From contig OZ024806.1 in NCBI GenBank assembly GCA_964017045.1, forward strand, positions 2,089,002-2,153,001: DNA of 64,000 nt, given 5' to 3'. Both the position numbers and the translations under genes were made by a program. How positions within the stretch are numbered: position 1 is the first letter of the stretch; each line of letters begins with the position of its first letter. This document shows, piece after piece, positions 15,601-31,000 of this stretch. This DNA is from Omphiscola glabra (taxonomy: Eukaryota; Mollusca; Gastropoda; Lymnaeidae). The notes under the pieces are model-generated. The model had not been told where the DNA came from. It worked only from the letters and a program-made list of their open reading frames with translations, and made no database searches.

Positions 15601-17473
15601 AGCACCACAAACACCAGCACCACAAACAGCACCACAACCATCACCACAAACACCAGCACCACAACCCGCACCACAACCACCACCACAAACACCAGTACCA
15701 CAACCAGCACCACAACCACCACCACCACCACCACAACCAACACCACAACCACCACCACAACCACCAGCACTACAAACAGCATTACAACCACCACCACAAC
15801 CACAACCACAAGCAGCACCACATACACCAGAACCACAAACAACACCACAACCAGCACCACAAACACCAGCACCACAACCAGCACCATAAACACCAGCACC
15901 ACAACCAGCACAACAAACAGCACCACAACCACAACCACCACAACAAACACCAGCACCACAACCAGCATCACAAACACCAGCACCACAAACACCAGCACCA
16001 CAAACACCAGCACCACAATGACCACCGCAACCAGCACCACACACACCAGCACCACAAACAGCACCACAACCACCACCACAAACACCAGCACCACAATCAG
16101 CACCATAAACACCAGCACCACAACCAGCACCACAAACAGAACAACAACCAGCACCACAACGAGCACAACAACAAGCACCACAACCAACACCACAAACACC
16201 AGCACCATAAACACCAGCACCACAACCAGCACCACAACCACCACCGCAACCAGCACCACAAACACCAGCACCACAAACCGCACCACAACCACCACCACAA
16301 ACACCAGTACCACAACCAGCACCACAACCAGCACCATAAACAGCACCACAACCAGCACCATAACCCCAAGCACCACAACCACCACCACAAACACCAGCAC
16401 AACAACCAGCACCACAACCACCACCACAAACACCAGCACCATAACCAGCACCATAAACAGCACCACAACCAGCACCACAAACACCAGCACCACAATCAGC
16501 ACCATAAACACAAGCACCACAACCAGCACCACAAACAGAACAACAACCAGCACCACAACGAGCACCACAACAAGCACCACAACCAACACCACAAACACCA
16601 GCACCACAACCAGCACCACAACCAGCACCACAACCAGCACCACAACCAGCACCACAACCAGCACCACAACCAGCACCACAACCAGCACCAAAACCAGCAC
16701 CACAACCAGCACCACAACCACCACCACAAGCAGCACCACATACACCAGAACCACAAACAGCACCACAACCAGCACCACAAACACCAGCACCACAACCAGC
16801 ACATAAACACCAGCACCACAACCAGCACAACAAACAGCACCACAACCACAACCACCACAACAAACACCAGCACCACAACCATCATCACAAACACCAGCAC
16901 CACAAACACCAGCACCACAAACACCAGCACCACAAACACCAGCACCACAATCACCACCGCAACCAGTACCACACACACCAGCACCACAAACAGCACCACA
17001 ACCACCACCACAAACACCAGCACCACAATCAGCACCATAAACACCAGCACCACAACCAGCACCACAAACAGAACAACAACCAGCACCACAACGAGCACCA
17101 CAACAAGCACCACAACCAACACCACAAACACCAGCACCATAAACACCAGCACCACAACCAGCACCACAACCAGCACCACAACCAGCACCAAAACCAGCAC
17201 CAAAACCAGCACCAAAACCAGCACCACAACCAGCACCATAACCAGCACCACAACCAGCACCACAACCAGCACCACAACCAGCACCACAACCACCACCACC
17301 ACCACCACAACCAACACCACAATCACCACCACAACCACCAGCACTACAAACAGCATTACAACCAGCACCACAACCAGCACCACAACCACCACCACCAGAA
17401 CCATCACCACCACAACCACCACCACAAAAACAACCACCACCACAACCAGCACCACAAACAACATCACCACAAA
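12660..17473. repeat. Half-unit related to 3.0-7.0 kb (spacing about 9.66-9.71 kb)
   Basis: This segment separates the two large copies. It is related to about 3000-7000 with drifting spacing. The GCATCTTAACCAGCATC landmark is at 4554 and 14223 (spacing 9669). A CCTTAACC landmark following CAACAACC differs by 9656. The rare ATGACCACCGC word lies at 6308 and 16018 (spacing 9710). The changing offset shows accumulated indels, so this pairing is older than the 17473-spaced one. The register slips by -1 at about 14740 (GCACACAACC) and again at about 16800 (GCACATAAAC). No gene is seen in it. Confidence 0.75.
16018..16806 (+). other. Thr/Ser-rich open frame, 262 codons; doubtful coding
   Basis: Relative of the 6308 reading, starting at the same ATGACCACCGC word (spacing 9710). 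It is cut short because the one-base slip at about 16800 (GCACATAAAC) brings a TAA into frame. The product would be Thr, Ser and Asn only. The early loss through a slip shows that no frame is being maintained. Confidence 0.05.
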
Positions 17474-20400
17474 CAGCACCACAACCACCACCACAAACAC
17501 CAGCACCACAAACAACACCACAAACATCACCACAACCAGTACCACCACCACAAACATCACCACCACCACCACAACCAGCACCACAACCACCACCAAAACC
17601 AGCATAACAACCAGCACCACAACCACCAGCACCACCAAAACCAGCAACACAACCACCACCACAAACACCAGCACCACAACAAGCACCACAACCAACACCA
17701 CAACCATCACCACAACCACCACCACAATCATCACCACCACAACCACCACCAGCACCACAACCAGCACCACAACCAGCACAACAATCAGCACCACAAACAC
17801 CAGCAGCACAACAACCAGCAAAAACACCAGCACCACAAACATCACCACAACCAGCACCAAAACCAGCACCACAACCACCACCACCAGAACCATCACCACC
17901 ACAACCACCACCACAAAAACAACCACCACCACAACCAGCACCACAAACACCATCACCACAAACAGCACCACAACCACCACCACAAACACCAGCACCACAA
18001 ACAACACCACAAACAGCACCACAACCAGTACCACCACCACAAACATCACCACAACCAGCACACAACCACCACCAAAACCAGCAAAATAAACCTGCACCAC
18101 AACCACCAGCACCACCACAACCAGCAACACAACCACCACCACAAACACCAGCACCACAACCAACACCACAACCATCACCACAACCACCACCACAATCATC
18201 ACCACCACAACCACCACCACAACCACCACCAGCACAAAAACCAGCACCACAACCAGCACCTCAACCAACACCATAACAAGCACCACAAACACCAGCACCA
18301 CAAACAGCACCACATTCACCACCACAACCACCAGCAACACAACCACCACCACAAACACCAGCACCACAACCAACACCACAACCATCACCACAACCACCAC
18401 CACAATCATCACCACCACAACCACCACCACAACCACCACCACCACAAACACCAGCACCACAAACAGCACCACATTCACCACCCCAACCACCACCACAAAC
18501 ACCAGCACCACAAACAGCACAACAACCAGCACCTTAACCAGCACCACAACCACCACCACAAACACCAGCACCATAACCAGCACCATAAACTGCACCACAA
18601 CCAGCACCACAAACACCAGCACCACAAACAGAACAACAACCAGCACCACAACGAGCACCACAACGAGTTCCACAACAAGCACCACAACGAGCACCACAAC
18701 AAGCACCACAACCAACACCACAAACACCAGCACCACAACCAGCACCACAACCAGCACCACAACCAGCACCACAACCAGCACCAAAACCAGCACCACAACC
18801 AACACCACAACCAGCACCACAACCAGCACCACAACCAGCACCACAACCAGCACCACAACCAGCACCACAACCACCACCACCACCACCACAACCAACACCA
18901 CAACCACCACCACAACCACCAGCACTACAAACAGCATTACAACCACCACCACAACCACCACCACAAGCAGCACCACATACACCAGAACCACAAACAGCAC
19001 CACAACCAGCACCACAAACACCAGCACCACAACCAGCACCATAAACACCAGCACCACAACCAGCACAACAAACACCAGCACAACAAACAGCACCACAACC
19101 ACAACCACCACAACAAACACCAGCACCACAAACACCAGCACCACAATCACCACCGCAACCAGCACCACACACACCAGCACCACAAACAGCACCCCAACCA
19201 CCACCACAAACACCAGCACCACAATCAGCACCATAAACACAATCACCACAACCAGCACCACAAACAGAACAACAACCAGCACCACAACGAGATCCACAAC
19301 AAGCACCACAACCAACACCACAAACACCAGCACCATAAACACCAGCACCACAACCAGCACCACAACCACCACCACCACCACCACAACCAACACCACAACC
19401 ACCACCACCACCACCACAACCAACACCACAACCACCACCACAACCACCAGCACTACAAACAGCATTACAACCACCACCACAAGCAGCACCACATACACCA
19501 GAACCACAAACAGCACCACAACCAGCACCACAAACACCAGCACCACAACCAGCACCATAAACACCAGCACCACAACCAGCACAACAAACAGCACCACAAC
19601 CACAACCACCACAACAAACACCAGCACCACAACCAGCATCACAAACACCAGCACCACAAACACCAGCACCACAATCACCACCGCAACCAGCACCACACAC
19701 ACCAGAACCACAAACAGCACCACAACCACCACCACAAACACCAGCACCACAATCAGCACCATAAACACAAGCACCACAACCAGCACCACAAACAGAACAA
19801 CAACCAGCACCACAACGAGCACCACAACAAGCACCACAACCAACACCACAACCAACACCACAAACACCAGCACCATAAACACCAGCACCACAACCAGCAC
19901 CACAACCAGCACCACAACCAGCACAACAACCAGCACCACAACCAGCACCACAAACACCACCACAACCACCAGCACCACAAACAACACCACAAACAGCACC
20001 ACAACCAGTACCACCACCACAAACATCACCACCACCAACACAACCAGCACCACAACCACCACCAAAACCAGCAAAACAACCAGCACCACAATCACCAGCA
20101 CCACCACAACCAGCAACACAACCAACACAACAACCAGCACCACAACAAGCACCACAACCACCACCACCAGAATCATCACCACAACCACCACCAAAACCAG
20201 CAAAACAACCACCACCACAACCAGCACCACAAACACCATCACCACAAACAGCACTATAACCACCACCACAAACACCAGCACCACAAACAACACCACAAAC
20301 AGCACCACAACCAGCACAACAAACAGCACCAAAACCATCACCACAAACACCAGCACCACAAACAGCACCACAACCACCACCACAACCACCACCACAAACA

Positions 20401-23400
20401 CCAGCACCACAACCAGCACCACAACCAGCACCACAACCAGCACAACAATCAGCACCACAAACACCAGCAGCACAACCACCACCAAAAACACCAGCACCAC
20501 AAACATCACCACAACCAGCACCACAACCAGCACCACAACCAGCACAACAAACAGCACCACAACCACAACCACCACAACAAACACCAGCACCACAACCAGC
20601 ATCACAAACACCAGCACCACAAACACCAGCACCACAAACACCAGCACCACAAACACCAGCATCACAATCACCACCGCAACCAGCACCACACACACCAGCA
20701 CCACAAACAGCATCACAACCACCACCACAAACACCAGCACCACAATCAGCACCATAAACACCAGCACCACAACCAGCACCACAAACAGAACAACAACCAG
20801 CACCACAACGAGCACCACAACAAGCACCACAACCAACACCACAACCAACACCACAAACACCAGCACCATAAACACCAGCACCACAACCAGCACCACAACC
20901 AGCACCACAACCAGCACCACAACCAGCACCACAACCAGCACCACAACCAGCACCACAACCAGCACCACAACCAGCACCACAAACACCACCACAACAACCA
21001 GCACCACAAACAACACCACAAACAGCACCACAACCAGTACCACCACCACAAACATCACCACCACCACCACAACCAGCACCACAACCACCACCAAAAGCAG
21101 CAAAACAACCAGCACCACAACCACCAGCACCACCACAACCAGCACCACAACCAGCACCACAACCAGCACCACAACCAGCACCACAACCAGCACCACAACC
21201 ACCACCACAACCAGCACCACAAACACCATCACCACAAACAGCACCATAACCACCACCACAAACACCAGCACCACAAACAACACCACAAACAGCACCACAA
21301 CCAGCACCACAACCAGCACAACAAACAGCACCAAAACCATCACCACAAACACCAGCACCACAAACAGCACCACAACCACCACCACAACCACCACCACAAA
21401 CACCAGCACCACAACCAGCACCACAACCAGCACCACAACCAGCACCACAACCAGCACAACAATCAGCACCACAAACACCAGCAGCACAACCACCACCAAA
21501 AACACCAGCACCACAAACATCACCACAACCAGCACCACAACCAGCACCACAACCACCACCACCAGAACCATCACCACCACAACCACCACCACAAAAACAA
21601 CCACCACCACAACCAGCACCACAAACACCATCACCACAAACAGCACCACAACCACCACCAGAAACACCAGCACCATAAACAACACCACAAACAGCACCAC
21701 AACCAGTACCACCACCACAAACATCACCACCACCAGCACCACCACAACCAGCAACACAACCAACACCACAAACACCAGCACCACAACCACCACCACAATC
21801 ATCACCACCACAACCAGCACCACAACCAACACCACAAGCATCACCACAACCACCACCACAATCATCACCACCACAACCACCACCACAACCACCACCAGCA
21901 CCACAAACAGCACCACATTCACCACCACAAACACCAGCACCACAACCACCACCACAAAATCCAGCACCTCAAAAAGCACCACAACCACCACCCCAACCAC
22001 CACCACAAACACCAGCACCACAACCAGCATCTTAACCAGCATCACAACCACCACCACAAACACCAGCCTCATAACCAACACCACAAAAAGCACCACAAAC
22101 ACCAGCACCACAACCAGCACCACAACCACAACCACAAGCAGCACCACATACACCAGCACCACAAACAGCACTACAACCAGCACCACAAACACCAGCACCA
22201 CAACCAGCACCATAAACACCAGCACCACAACCAGCACCACAACCAGCACCACAAACACCAGCACCACAAACCGCACCACAACCACCACCACAAACATCAG
22301 TACCACAACCAGCACCACAACCAGCACCACAACCAGCACCACAACCACCACCACAACCACCAGCACAACAAACAGCACCACAACCACAACCACCACAAAA
22401 AACACCAGCACCACAAACACCAACACCACAAACACCAGCACCACAAACACCAGCACCACAACCACCACCGCAACCAGCACCACAAACACCAGCACCACAA
22501 ACAGCACCACAACCATCACCACAAACACCAGCACCACAACCCGCACCACAACCACCACCACAAACACCAGTACCACAACCAGCACCACAACCATCACCAC
22601 AACCACTACCACAACCACCACCACAACCACCACCCCAACCACCACCACAAACACCAGCACCACAAACAGCACAACAACCAGCACCTTAACCAGCACCACA
22701 ACCACCACCACAAACAAAAGCACCATAACCAGCACCATAAACAGCACCACAACCAGCACCACAACCAGCACCACAAAAAGCACCACAACCACCACAAACA
22801 CCAGCACCACAAACAGCACCACAACCACCACCACAAGTAGTACCACATACACCAGAACCACAAACAGCACCACAGCCAGCACCACAAACACCAGCACCAC
22901 AACCAGCACCATAAACACCAGCACTACAACCAGCACCACAAACACCAGCACAACAAACAGCACCACAACCACAACCACCACAACAAACAACAGCACCACA
23001 ACCAGCATCACAAACACCAGCACCACAAACACCAGCACCACAACCACCACCGCAACCAGCACCACACACACCAGCACCACAAACAGCACCCCAACCACCA
23101 ACACAAACACCAGCACCACAATCAGCACCATAAACACAAGCACCACAACCAGCACCACAAACAGAACAACAACCAGCACCACAACGAGCACCACAACAAG
23201 CACCACAACCAACACCACAAACACCAGCACCATAAACACCAGCACCACAACCAGCACCACAACCAGCACCACAACCAGCACCACAACCAGCACCACAACC
23301 AGCACCACAACCAGCACCAAAACCAGCACCACAACCAGCACCACAACCAGCACCACAACCAGCACCACAACCAGCACCACAAACACCAGCACCACAACCA

Positions 23401-26400
23401 CCACCGCAACCAGCACCACAAACACCAGCACCACAAACAGCACCACAACCAGCACCACAAACACCAGCACCACAACCCGCACCACAACCACCACCACAAC
23501 CAACACCACAACCACCACCACAACCACCAGCACTACAAACAGCATTACAACCACCACCACAACCACAACCACAAGCAGCACCACATACACCAGAACCACA
23601 AACAACACCACAACCAGCACCACAAACACCAGCACCACAACCAGCACCATAAACACCAGCACCACAACCAGCACAACAAACAGCACCACAACCACAACCA
23701 CCACAACAAACACCAGCACCACAACCAGCATCACAAAAACCAGCACCACAAACACCAGCACCACAAACACCAGCACCACAATGACCACCGCAACCAGCAC
23801 CACACACACCAGCACCACAAACAGCACCACAACCACCACCACAAACACCAGCACCACAATCAGCACCATAAACACCAGCACCACAACCAGCACCACAAAC
23901 AGAACAACAACCAGCACCACAACGAGCACAACAACCAGCACCACAACCACCACCGCAACCAGCACCACAAACACCAGCACCACAAACCGCACCACAACCA
24001 CCACCACAAACACCAGTACCACAACCAGCACCACAACCAGCACCATAAACAGCACCACAACCAGCACCATAACCCCCAGCACCACAACCACCACCACAAA
24101 CACCAGCACAACAACCAGCACCACAACCACCACCACAAACACCAGCACCATAACCAGCACCATAAACAGCACCACAACCAGCACCACAAACACCAGCACC
24201 ACAATCAGCACCATAAACACAAGCACCACAACCAGCACCACAAACAGAACAACAACCAGCACCACAACCAGCACCACAACAAGCACCACAACTAACACCA
24301 CAAACACCAGCACCATAAACACCAGCACCACAACCAGCACCACAACCAGCACCACAACCAGCACCACAACCAGCACCACAACCAGCACCACAACCAGCAC
24401 CACAACCAGCACCACAACCAGCACCAAAACCAGCACCACAACCAGCACCACAACCAGCACCACAACCAGCACCACAACCAGCACCACAACCAGCACCACA
24501 ACCACCACCACAACCACCACCACAACCACCACCAGCACAAAAACCAGCACCACAACCAGCACCTCAACCAACACCACAACCAGCACCACAAACACCAGCA
24601 CCACAAACAGCACCACATTCACCACCCCAACCACCACCACAAACACCAGCACCAAAAACAGCACAACAACCAGCACCTTAACCAGCACCACAACCACCAC
24701 CACAAACACCAGCACCATAACCAGCACCATAAACAGCACCACAACCAGCACCACAAACACCAGCACCACAAACAGAACAACAACCAGCACCACAACAAGC
24801 ACCACAACCAACACCACAAACACCAGCACCATAAACACCAGCACCACAACCAGCACCACAACCAGCACCACAACTAGCACCACAACCAGCACCACAACCA
24901 GCACCAAAACCAGCACCACAACCAACACCACAACCAGCACCACAACCAGCACCACAACCAGCACCAAAACCAGCACCACAACCAGCACCACAACCACCAC
25001 CACCACCACCACAACCACCACCACAACCACCACCACAACCACCAGCACTACAAACAGCATTACAACCACCACCACAACCACCACCACAAGCAGCACCACA
25101 TACACCAGAACCACAAACAGCACCACAACCAGCACCACAAACACCAGCACCACAACCAGCACCATAAACACCAGCACCACAACCAGCACAACAAACAGCA
25201 CCACAACCACAACCACCACAACAAACACCAGCACCAAAACCAGCATCACAAACACCAGCACCACAAACACCAGCACCACAAACACCAGCACCACAATCAC
25301 CACCGCAACCAGCACCACACACACCAGCACCACAAACAGCACCACAACCACCACCACAAACACCAGCACCACAATCAGCACCATAAACACCAGCACCACA
25401 ACAAGCACCACAACAAGCACCACAACCAGCACCACAACCAGCACCACAACCAGCACCACAACCACCACCACAACCAACACCACAATCACCACAACAACCA
25501 CCAGCACTACAAACAGCATTACAACCAGCACCACAACCAGCACCACAACCACCACCACCAGAACCATCACCACCACAACCACCACCACAAAAACAACCAC
25601 CACCACAACCAGCACCACAAACACCATCACCACAAACAGCACCACAACCACCACCACAAACACCAGCACCACAAACAACACCACAAACATCACCACAACC
25701 AGTACCACCACCACAAACATCACCACCACCACCACAACCAGCACCACAACCACCACCAAAACAAGCATAACAACCAGCACCACAACCACCAGCACCACCA
25801 AAACCAGCAACACAACCACCACCACAAACACCAGCACCACAACAAGCACCACAACCAACACCACAACCATCACCACAACCACCACCACAATCATCACCAC
25901 CACAACCACCACCAGCACCACAACCAGCACCACAACCAGCACAACAATCAGCACCACAAACACCAGCAGCACAACCACCACCAAAAACACCAGCACCACA
26001 AACATCACCACAACCAGCACCACAACCAGCACCACAACCACAACAACCAGAACCATCACCACCACAACCACCATCACAAAAACAACCACCACCACAACCA
26101 GCACCACAAACACCATCACCACAAACAGCACCACAACCACCACCGCAAACACCAGCACCACAAACAACACCACAAACAGCACCACAACCAGTACCACCAC
26201 CACAAACATCACCACAACCAGCACACAACCAGCACCACAACCAGTACCACCACCACAAACATCACCACAACCAGCACACAACCACCACCAAAACCAGCAA
26301 AATAAACCAGCACCACAACCACCAGCACCACCACAACCAGCAACACAACCACCACCACAAACACCAGCACCACAACCAACACCACAACCATCACCACAAC

Positions 26401-29400
26401 CACCACCACAATCATCACCACCACAACCACCACCACAACAACCACCAGCACAAAAACCAGCACCACAACCAGCACCTCAACCAACACCACAACCAGCACC
26501 ACAAACACCAGCACCACAAACAGCACCACATTCACCACCACAAACACCAGCAACACAACCACCACCACAAACACCAGCACCACAACCAACACCAAAACCA
26601 TCACCACAACCACCACCACAATCATCACCACCACAACCACCACCACAACCACCACCAGCACAAAAACCAGCACCACAACCAGCACCTCAACCAACACCAC
26701 AACCAGCACCACAAACACCAGCACCACAAACAGCACCACATTCACCACCCCAACCACCACCACAAACACCAGCACCACAAACAGCACAACAAACAGCACC
26801 TTAACAAGCACCACAACCACCACCACAAACACCAGCACCATAACCAGCACCATAAACAGCACCACAACCAGCACCACAAACACCAGCACAAAAACAGCAC
26901 CACATTCACCACCACAAACACCAGCAACACAACCACCACCACAAACACCAGCACCACAACCAACACCACAACCATCACCACAACCACCACCACAATCATC
27001 ACCACCACAACCACCACCACAACCACCACCAGCACAAAAACCAGCACCACAACCAGCATCTCAACCAACACCACAACCAGCACCACAAACACCAGCACCA
27101 CAAACAGCACCACATTCACCACCCCAACCACCACCACAAACACCAGCACCACAAACAGCACAACAACCAGCACCTTAACCAGCACCTTAACCAGCACCAC
27201 AACCAGCACCACAAACACCAGCACCATAACCAGCACCATAAACAGCACCACAACCAGCACCACAAACACCAGCACCACAAACAGAACAACAACCAGCACC
27301 ACAACGAGCACCACAACAAGCACCACAACCAACACCACAAACACCAGCACCATAAACACCAGCACCACAACCAGCACCACAACCAGCACCACAACCAGCA
27401 CCACAACCAGCACCAAAACCAGCACCACAACCAACACCACAACCAGCACCACAACCAGCACCACAACCCGCACCACAACCAGCACCACAACCAGCACCAC
27501 AACCACCACCACCACCACAACCAACACCACAACCACCACCACAACCACCAGCACTACAAACAGCATTACAACCACCACCACAACCACCACCACAAGCAGC
27601 ACCACATACACCAGAACCACAAACAGCACCACAACCAGCACCACAAACACCAGCACCACAACCAGCACCATAAACACCAGCACAACAACCAGCACAACAA
27701 ACAGCACCACAACCACAACCACCACAACAAACACCAGCACCACAACCAGCATCACAAACACCAGCACCACAAACACCAGCACCACAAACACCAGCACCAC
27801 AATCACCACCGCAACCAGCACCACACACACCAGCACAACAAACAGCACCACAACCACCACCACAAACACCAGCACCACAATCAGCACCATAAACACCAGC
27901 ACCACTACCAGCACCATAAACAGAACAACAACCAGCACCACAACGAGCACAACAACAAGCACCACAACCAACACCACAAACACCAGCACCATAAACACCA
28001 GCACCACAACCAGCACCACAACCACCACCGCAACCAGCACCACAAACACCAGCACCACAAACCGCACCACAACCACCACCACAAACACCAGCACCACAAT
28101 CAGCACCATAAACACCAGCACCACAACCAGCACCACAAACAGAACAACAACCAGCACCACAACGAGCACAACAACAAGCACCACAACCAACACCACAAAC
28201 ACCAGCACCATAAAAACCAGCACCACAACCAGCACCACAACCACCACCGCAACCAGCACCACAAACACCAGCACCACAAACCGCACCACAACCACCACCA
28301 CAAACACCAGTACCACAACCAGCACCACAACCAGCACCACAAACAGAACAACAACCAGCACCACAACGAGCACAACAACAAGCACCACAACCAACACCAC
28401 AAACACCAGCACCATAAACACCAGCACCACAACCAGCACCACAACCACCACCGCAACCAGCACCACAAACACCAGCACCACAAACCGCACCACAACCACC
28501 ACCACAAACACCAGTACCACAACCAGCACCACAACCAGCACAACAAACAGCACCACAACCAGCACCATAACCCCCAGCACCACAACCACCACCACAAACA
28601 CCAGCACAACAACCAGCACCACAAACACCAGCACCACAAACCGCACTACAACCACCACCACAAACACCAGTACCACAACCAGCACCACAACCAGCACCAC
28701 AAACACTACCACAACCACCACCACAACCACCACCACAACCACCACCCCAACCACCACCACAAACACCAGCACCACAAACAGCACCTTAACCAGCACCTTA
28801 ACCAGCACCACAACCACCACCACAAACACCAGTACCACAACCAGCACCACAACCAGCACCACAAACACCAGCACTACAAAAAGCACCACAACCAGCACCA
28901 CAACCACCACCACAAGCAGCACCACATACACCAGCACCACAAACACCAGCACCACAAACACCAGCACCACAACCACCACCAAAACAAGCAAAACAACCAC
29001 CACCACAAACACCAGGACAACAAAAAGCACCACAACCAGCACAACAAACAGCACCACAACCAGCACAACAAACAGCACCAAAACCACCACCACAACCACC
29101 ACAACAAACACCAGCACCACAACCAGCACCACAACCAGCACAACAATCAGCACCACAAATACCAGCAGCACAACCACCACCAAAAACACCAGCACCACAA
29201 ACATCACCACAACCAGCACCACAACCAGAACCACAACCACCACCACCAGAACCATCACCACCACCACCACAAAAACAACCACCACAACCACCAGCACCAC
29301 CACAACCAGCAACACAACCACCACTACAAACACCAGCACCACAAACACCAGCACCACAAACAACACCACAAACAGCACCACAACCAGTACCACCACCACA

Positions 29401-30132
29401 AACATCACCACCAACACCACAACCAGCACACAACCACCACCAAAACCAGCAAAATAAACCACCACCACAAACACCAGTACCACAACCAGCACCACAACTA
29501 GCACCACAACCACCACCACAACTAGCACCACAACCAGCACCACAACCAGCACCACAACCATCACTACCACCACAACACCACCACCACCACAACCAGCACC
29601 ACAATCACCACCACGACCACCAGCACCACAACCACCACCACAAACACCACCACAATCACCACTACAACCACCACCACAACCACCACCACAAACACAACCA
29701 CCACAACAACCAACACCACAACCATCACCACCACAACGACCACCACCACAACCAGCACCACAACCAACACCACAACCACCACCACAAACAACACCACAAC
29801 CACCACCACAAACACAACCACCACAACAACCAACACCAAAACCATCACCACCACAACGACCACCACCACAACCAGCACCATAACCAACACCACAACCAAC
29901 ACCACAACCAACACCACAACCACCACCACAACCACCACCAGCACCACAACCAGCACCACAAACAGCACCAAAACCAGCACCACAACCAGCACCACAACCA
30001 GCACCACAACCAGCACCAAAACCAGCACCACAACCAACACCACAACCAGCACCACAACCAGCACCACAACCAGCACCACAACCAGCACCACAACCAGCAC
30101 CACAACCAGCACCACAACCAGCACCACAAACA
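17474..30132. repeat. Large duplicated block, right copy
   Basis: Counterpart of 1-12659. All register slips of the left copy are present at +17473: the compensated pair at about 18061-18089, the 53-base duplication at about 26181-26286, the GCACAAAAACAG slip at about 26887 and the CAACACCACCACC slip at about 29574. They therefore predate the duplication. Private differences include AAAACC in place of ACAACC at about 25238. The copy ends at 30132 where the match with the left copy is lost. Confidence 0.93.
18090..26804 (+). other. Stop-free frame, right copy of the 617-9331 frame; doubtful coding
   Basis: Same frame at +17473, bounded by TAA at 18087-18089 and at 26802-26804, with the only Met noticed at 23781. 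It differs from the left copy by a few residues in the translated part. It is open for the same compositional reason and adds no independent support for a gene. Confidence 0.06.
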
Positions 30133-30204
30133 ACACCATAACCAGCACCACAACCAGCACCACAACCAGCACCACAACCACCACCACAACCACCAGCACC
30201 ACAA
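27187..30204. repeat. Core module, copy 2, left member of a 3.6 kb tandem pair
   Basis: This contains the six-copy core (markers at 27903 and onward) plus a downstream tail. It is repeated downstream at spacing 3586 (for example GCACTACAAACAGC at 27551 and 31137). The spacing becomes 3598 after a single 12-base word gained near 32.7 kb. The tail includes a run of ACAACACTTCCAGCACC-type sequence whose CACTTCC marker is at 30233. Confidence 0.85.
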
Positions 30205-31000
30205 TCAGCATTACAACCATCACCACCAACAACACTTCCAGCACCACAACCACCACCAAAAACAGCAAAACAACCAGCACCACAACCACCAGCACCACCA
30301 CAACCAGCAACACAACCACCACCACAAACACCAGCACCACAACAAGCACCACAACCAACACCACAACCATCACCACAACCACCACCACAATCATCACCAC
30401 CACAACCACCACCACAACCACCACCAGCACCACAACCAGCACCACAACCAGCACCTCAACCAACACCACAACCAGCACCACAAACACCAGCACCACAAAC
30501 AGCACACATTCACCACCACAAACACCAGCACCACAACCACCACCACAAAATCCAGCACCTCAAAAAGCACCACAACCAGCACCACAACCACTACCACAAC
30601 TACCACCACAACCACCACCCCAACCACCACCACAAACACCAGCATCACAAACAGCACAACAACCAGCTCCTTAACCAGCACCACAACCACCACCACAAAC
30701 ACCAGCACCATAACCAGCACCATAAACAGCACCACAACCAGCACCACAACCAGCACCACAAACACCAGCACCACAAAAAGCACCACAACCACCACCACAA
30801 ACACCAGCACCACAACCAGCACCACGAACACAAACACCACAACCACCACAACAACCACCACCAAACCCATCACCACCACAACCACCACCACCACAACCTG
30901 CACCACAACAAGCACCACAACCAACACCACAAACACCAGCACCATAAACACCAGCAACACAACCAGCACCACAACCAGCACCACAACCAGCACCACAACC
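30133..31000. repeat. Junction segment with a private one-base slip
   Basis: This links the end of the large right copy to the second tandem core. Most of it is shared with about 34154-34920 (spacing about 4021-4022) and about 62237-63000 (spacing about 32104). At about 30502 the word reads AGCACACATTC, where both relatives read AGCACCACATTC. This copy alone has lost one C, and the offset to each relative rises by one across this point. At about 30825-30900 it contains CACGAACACAAACACC and CCAAACCCATCACC words also found near 34.9 and 42.7 kb. Confidence 0.8.

Noticed and set aside
12660..17473. Unique sequence separating two satellite blocks
   Set aside because: It lacks a match at the 17473 spacing but is clearly related to 3.0-7.0 kb and contains only the same words.
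16496..26281. Open frame of 3261 codons on the - strand rich in Val and Leu
   Set aside because: Every codon has T in the middle because of the fixed A on the + strand, which forces hydrophobic residues and forbids stops. A product of thousands of Val/Leu residues is not a credible protein, and it changes to Cys/Gly text wherever the register slips.
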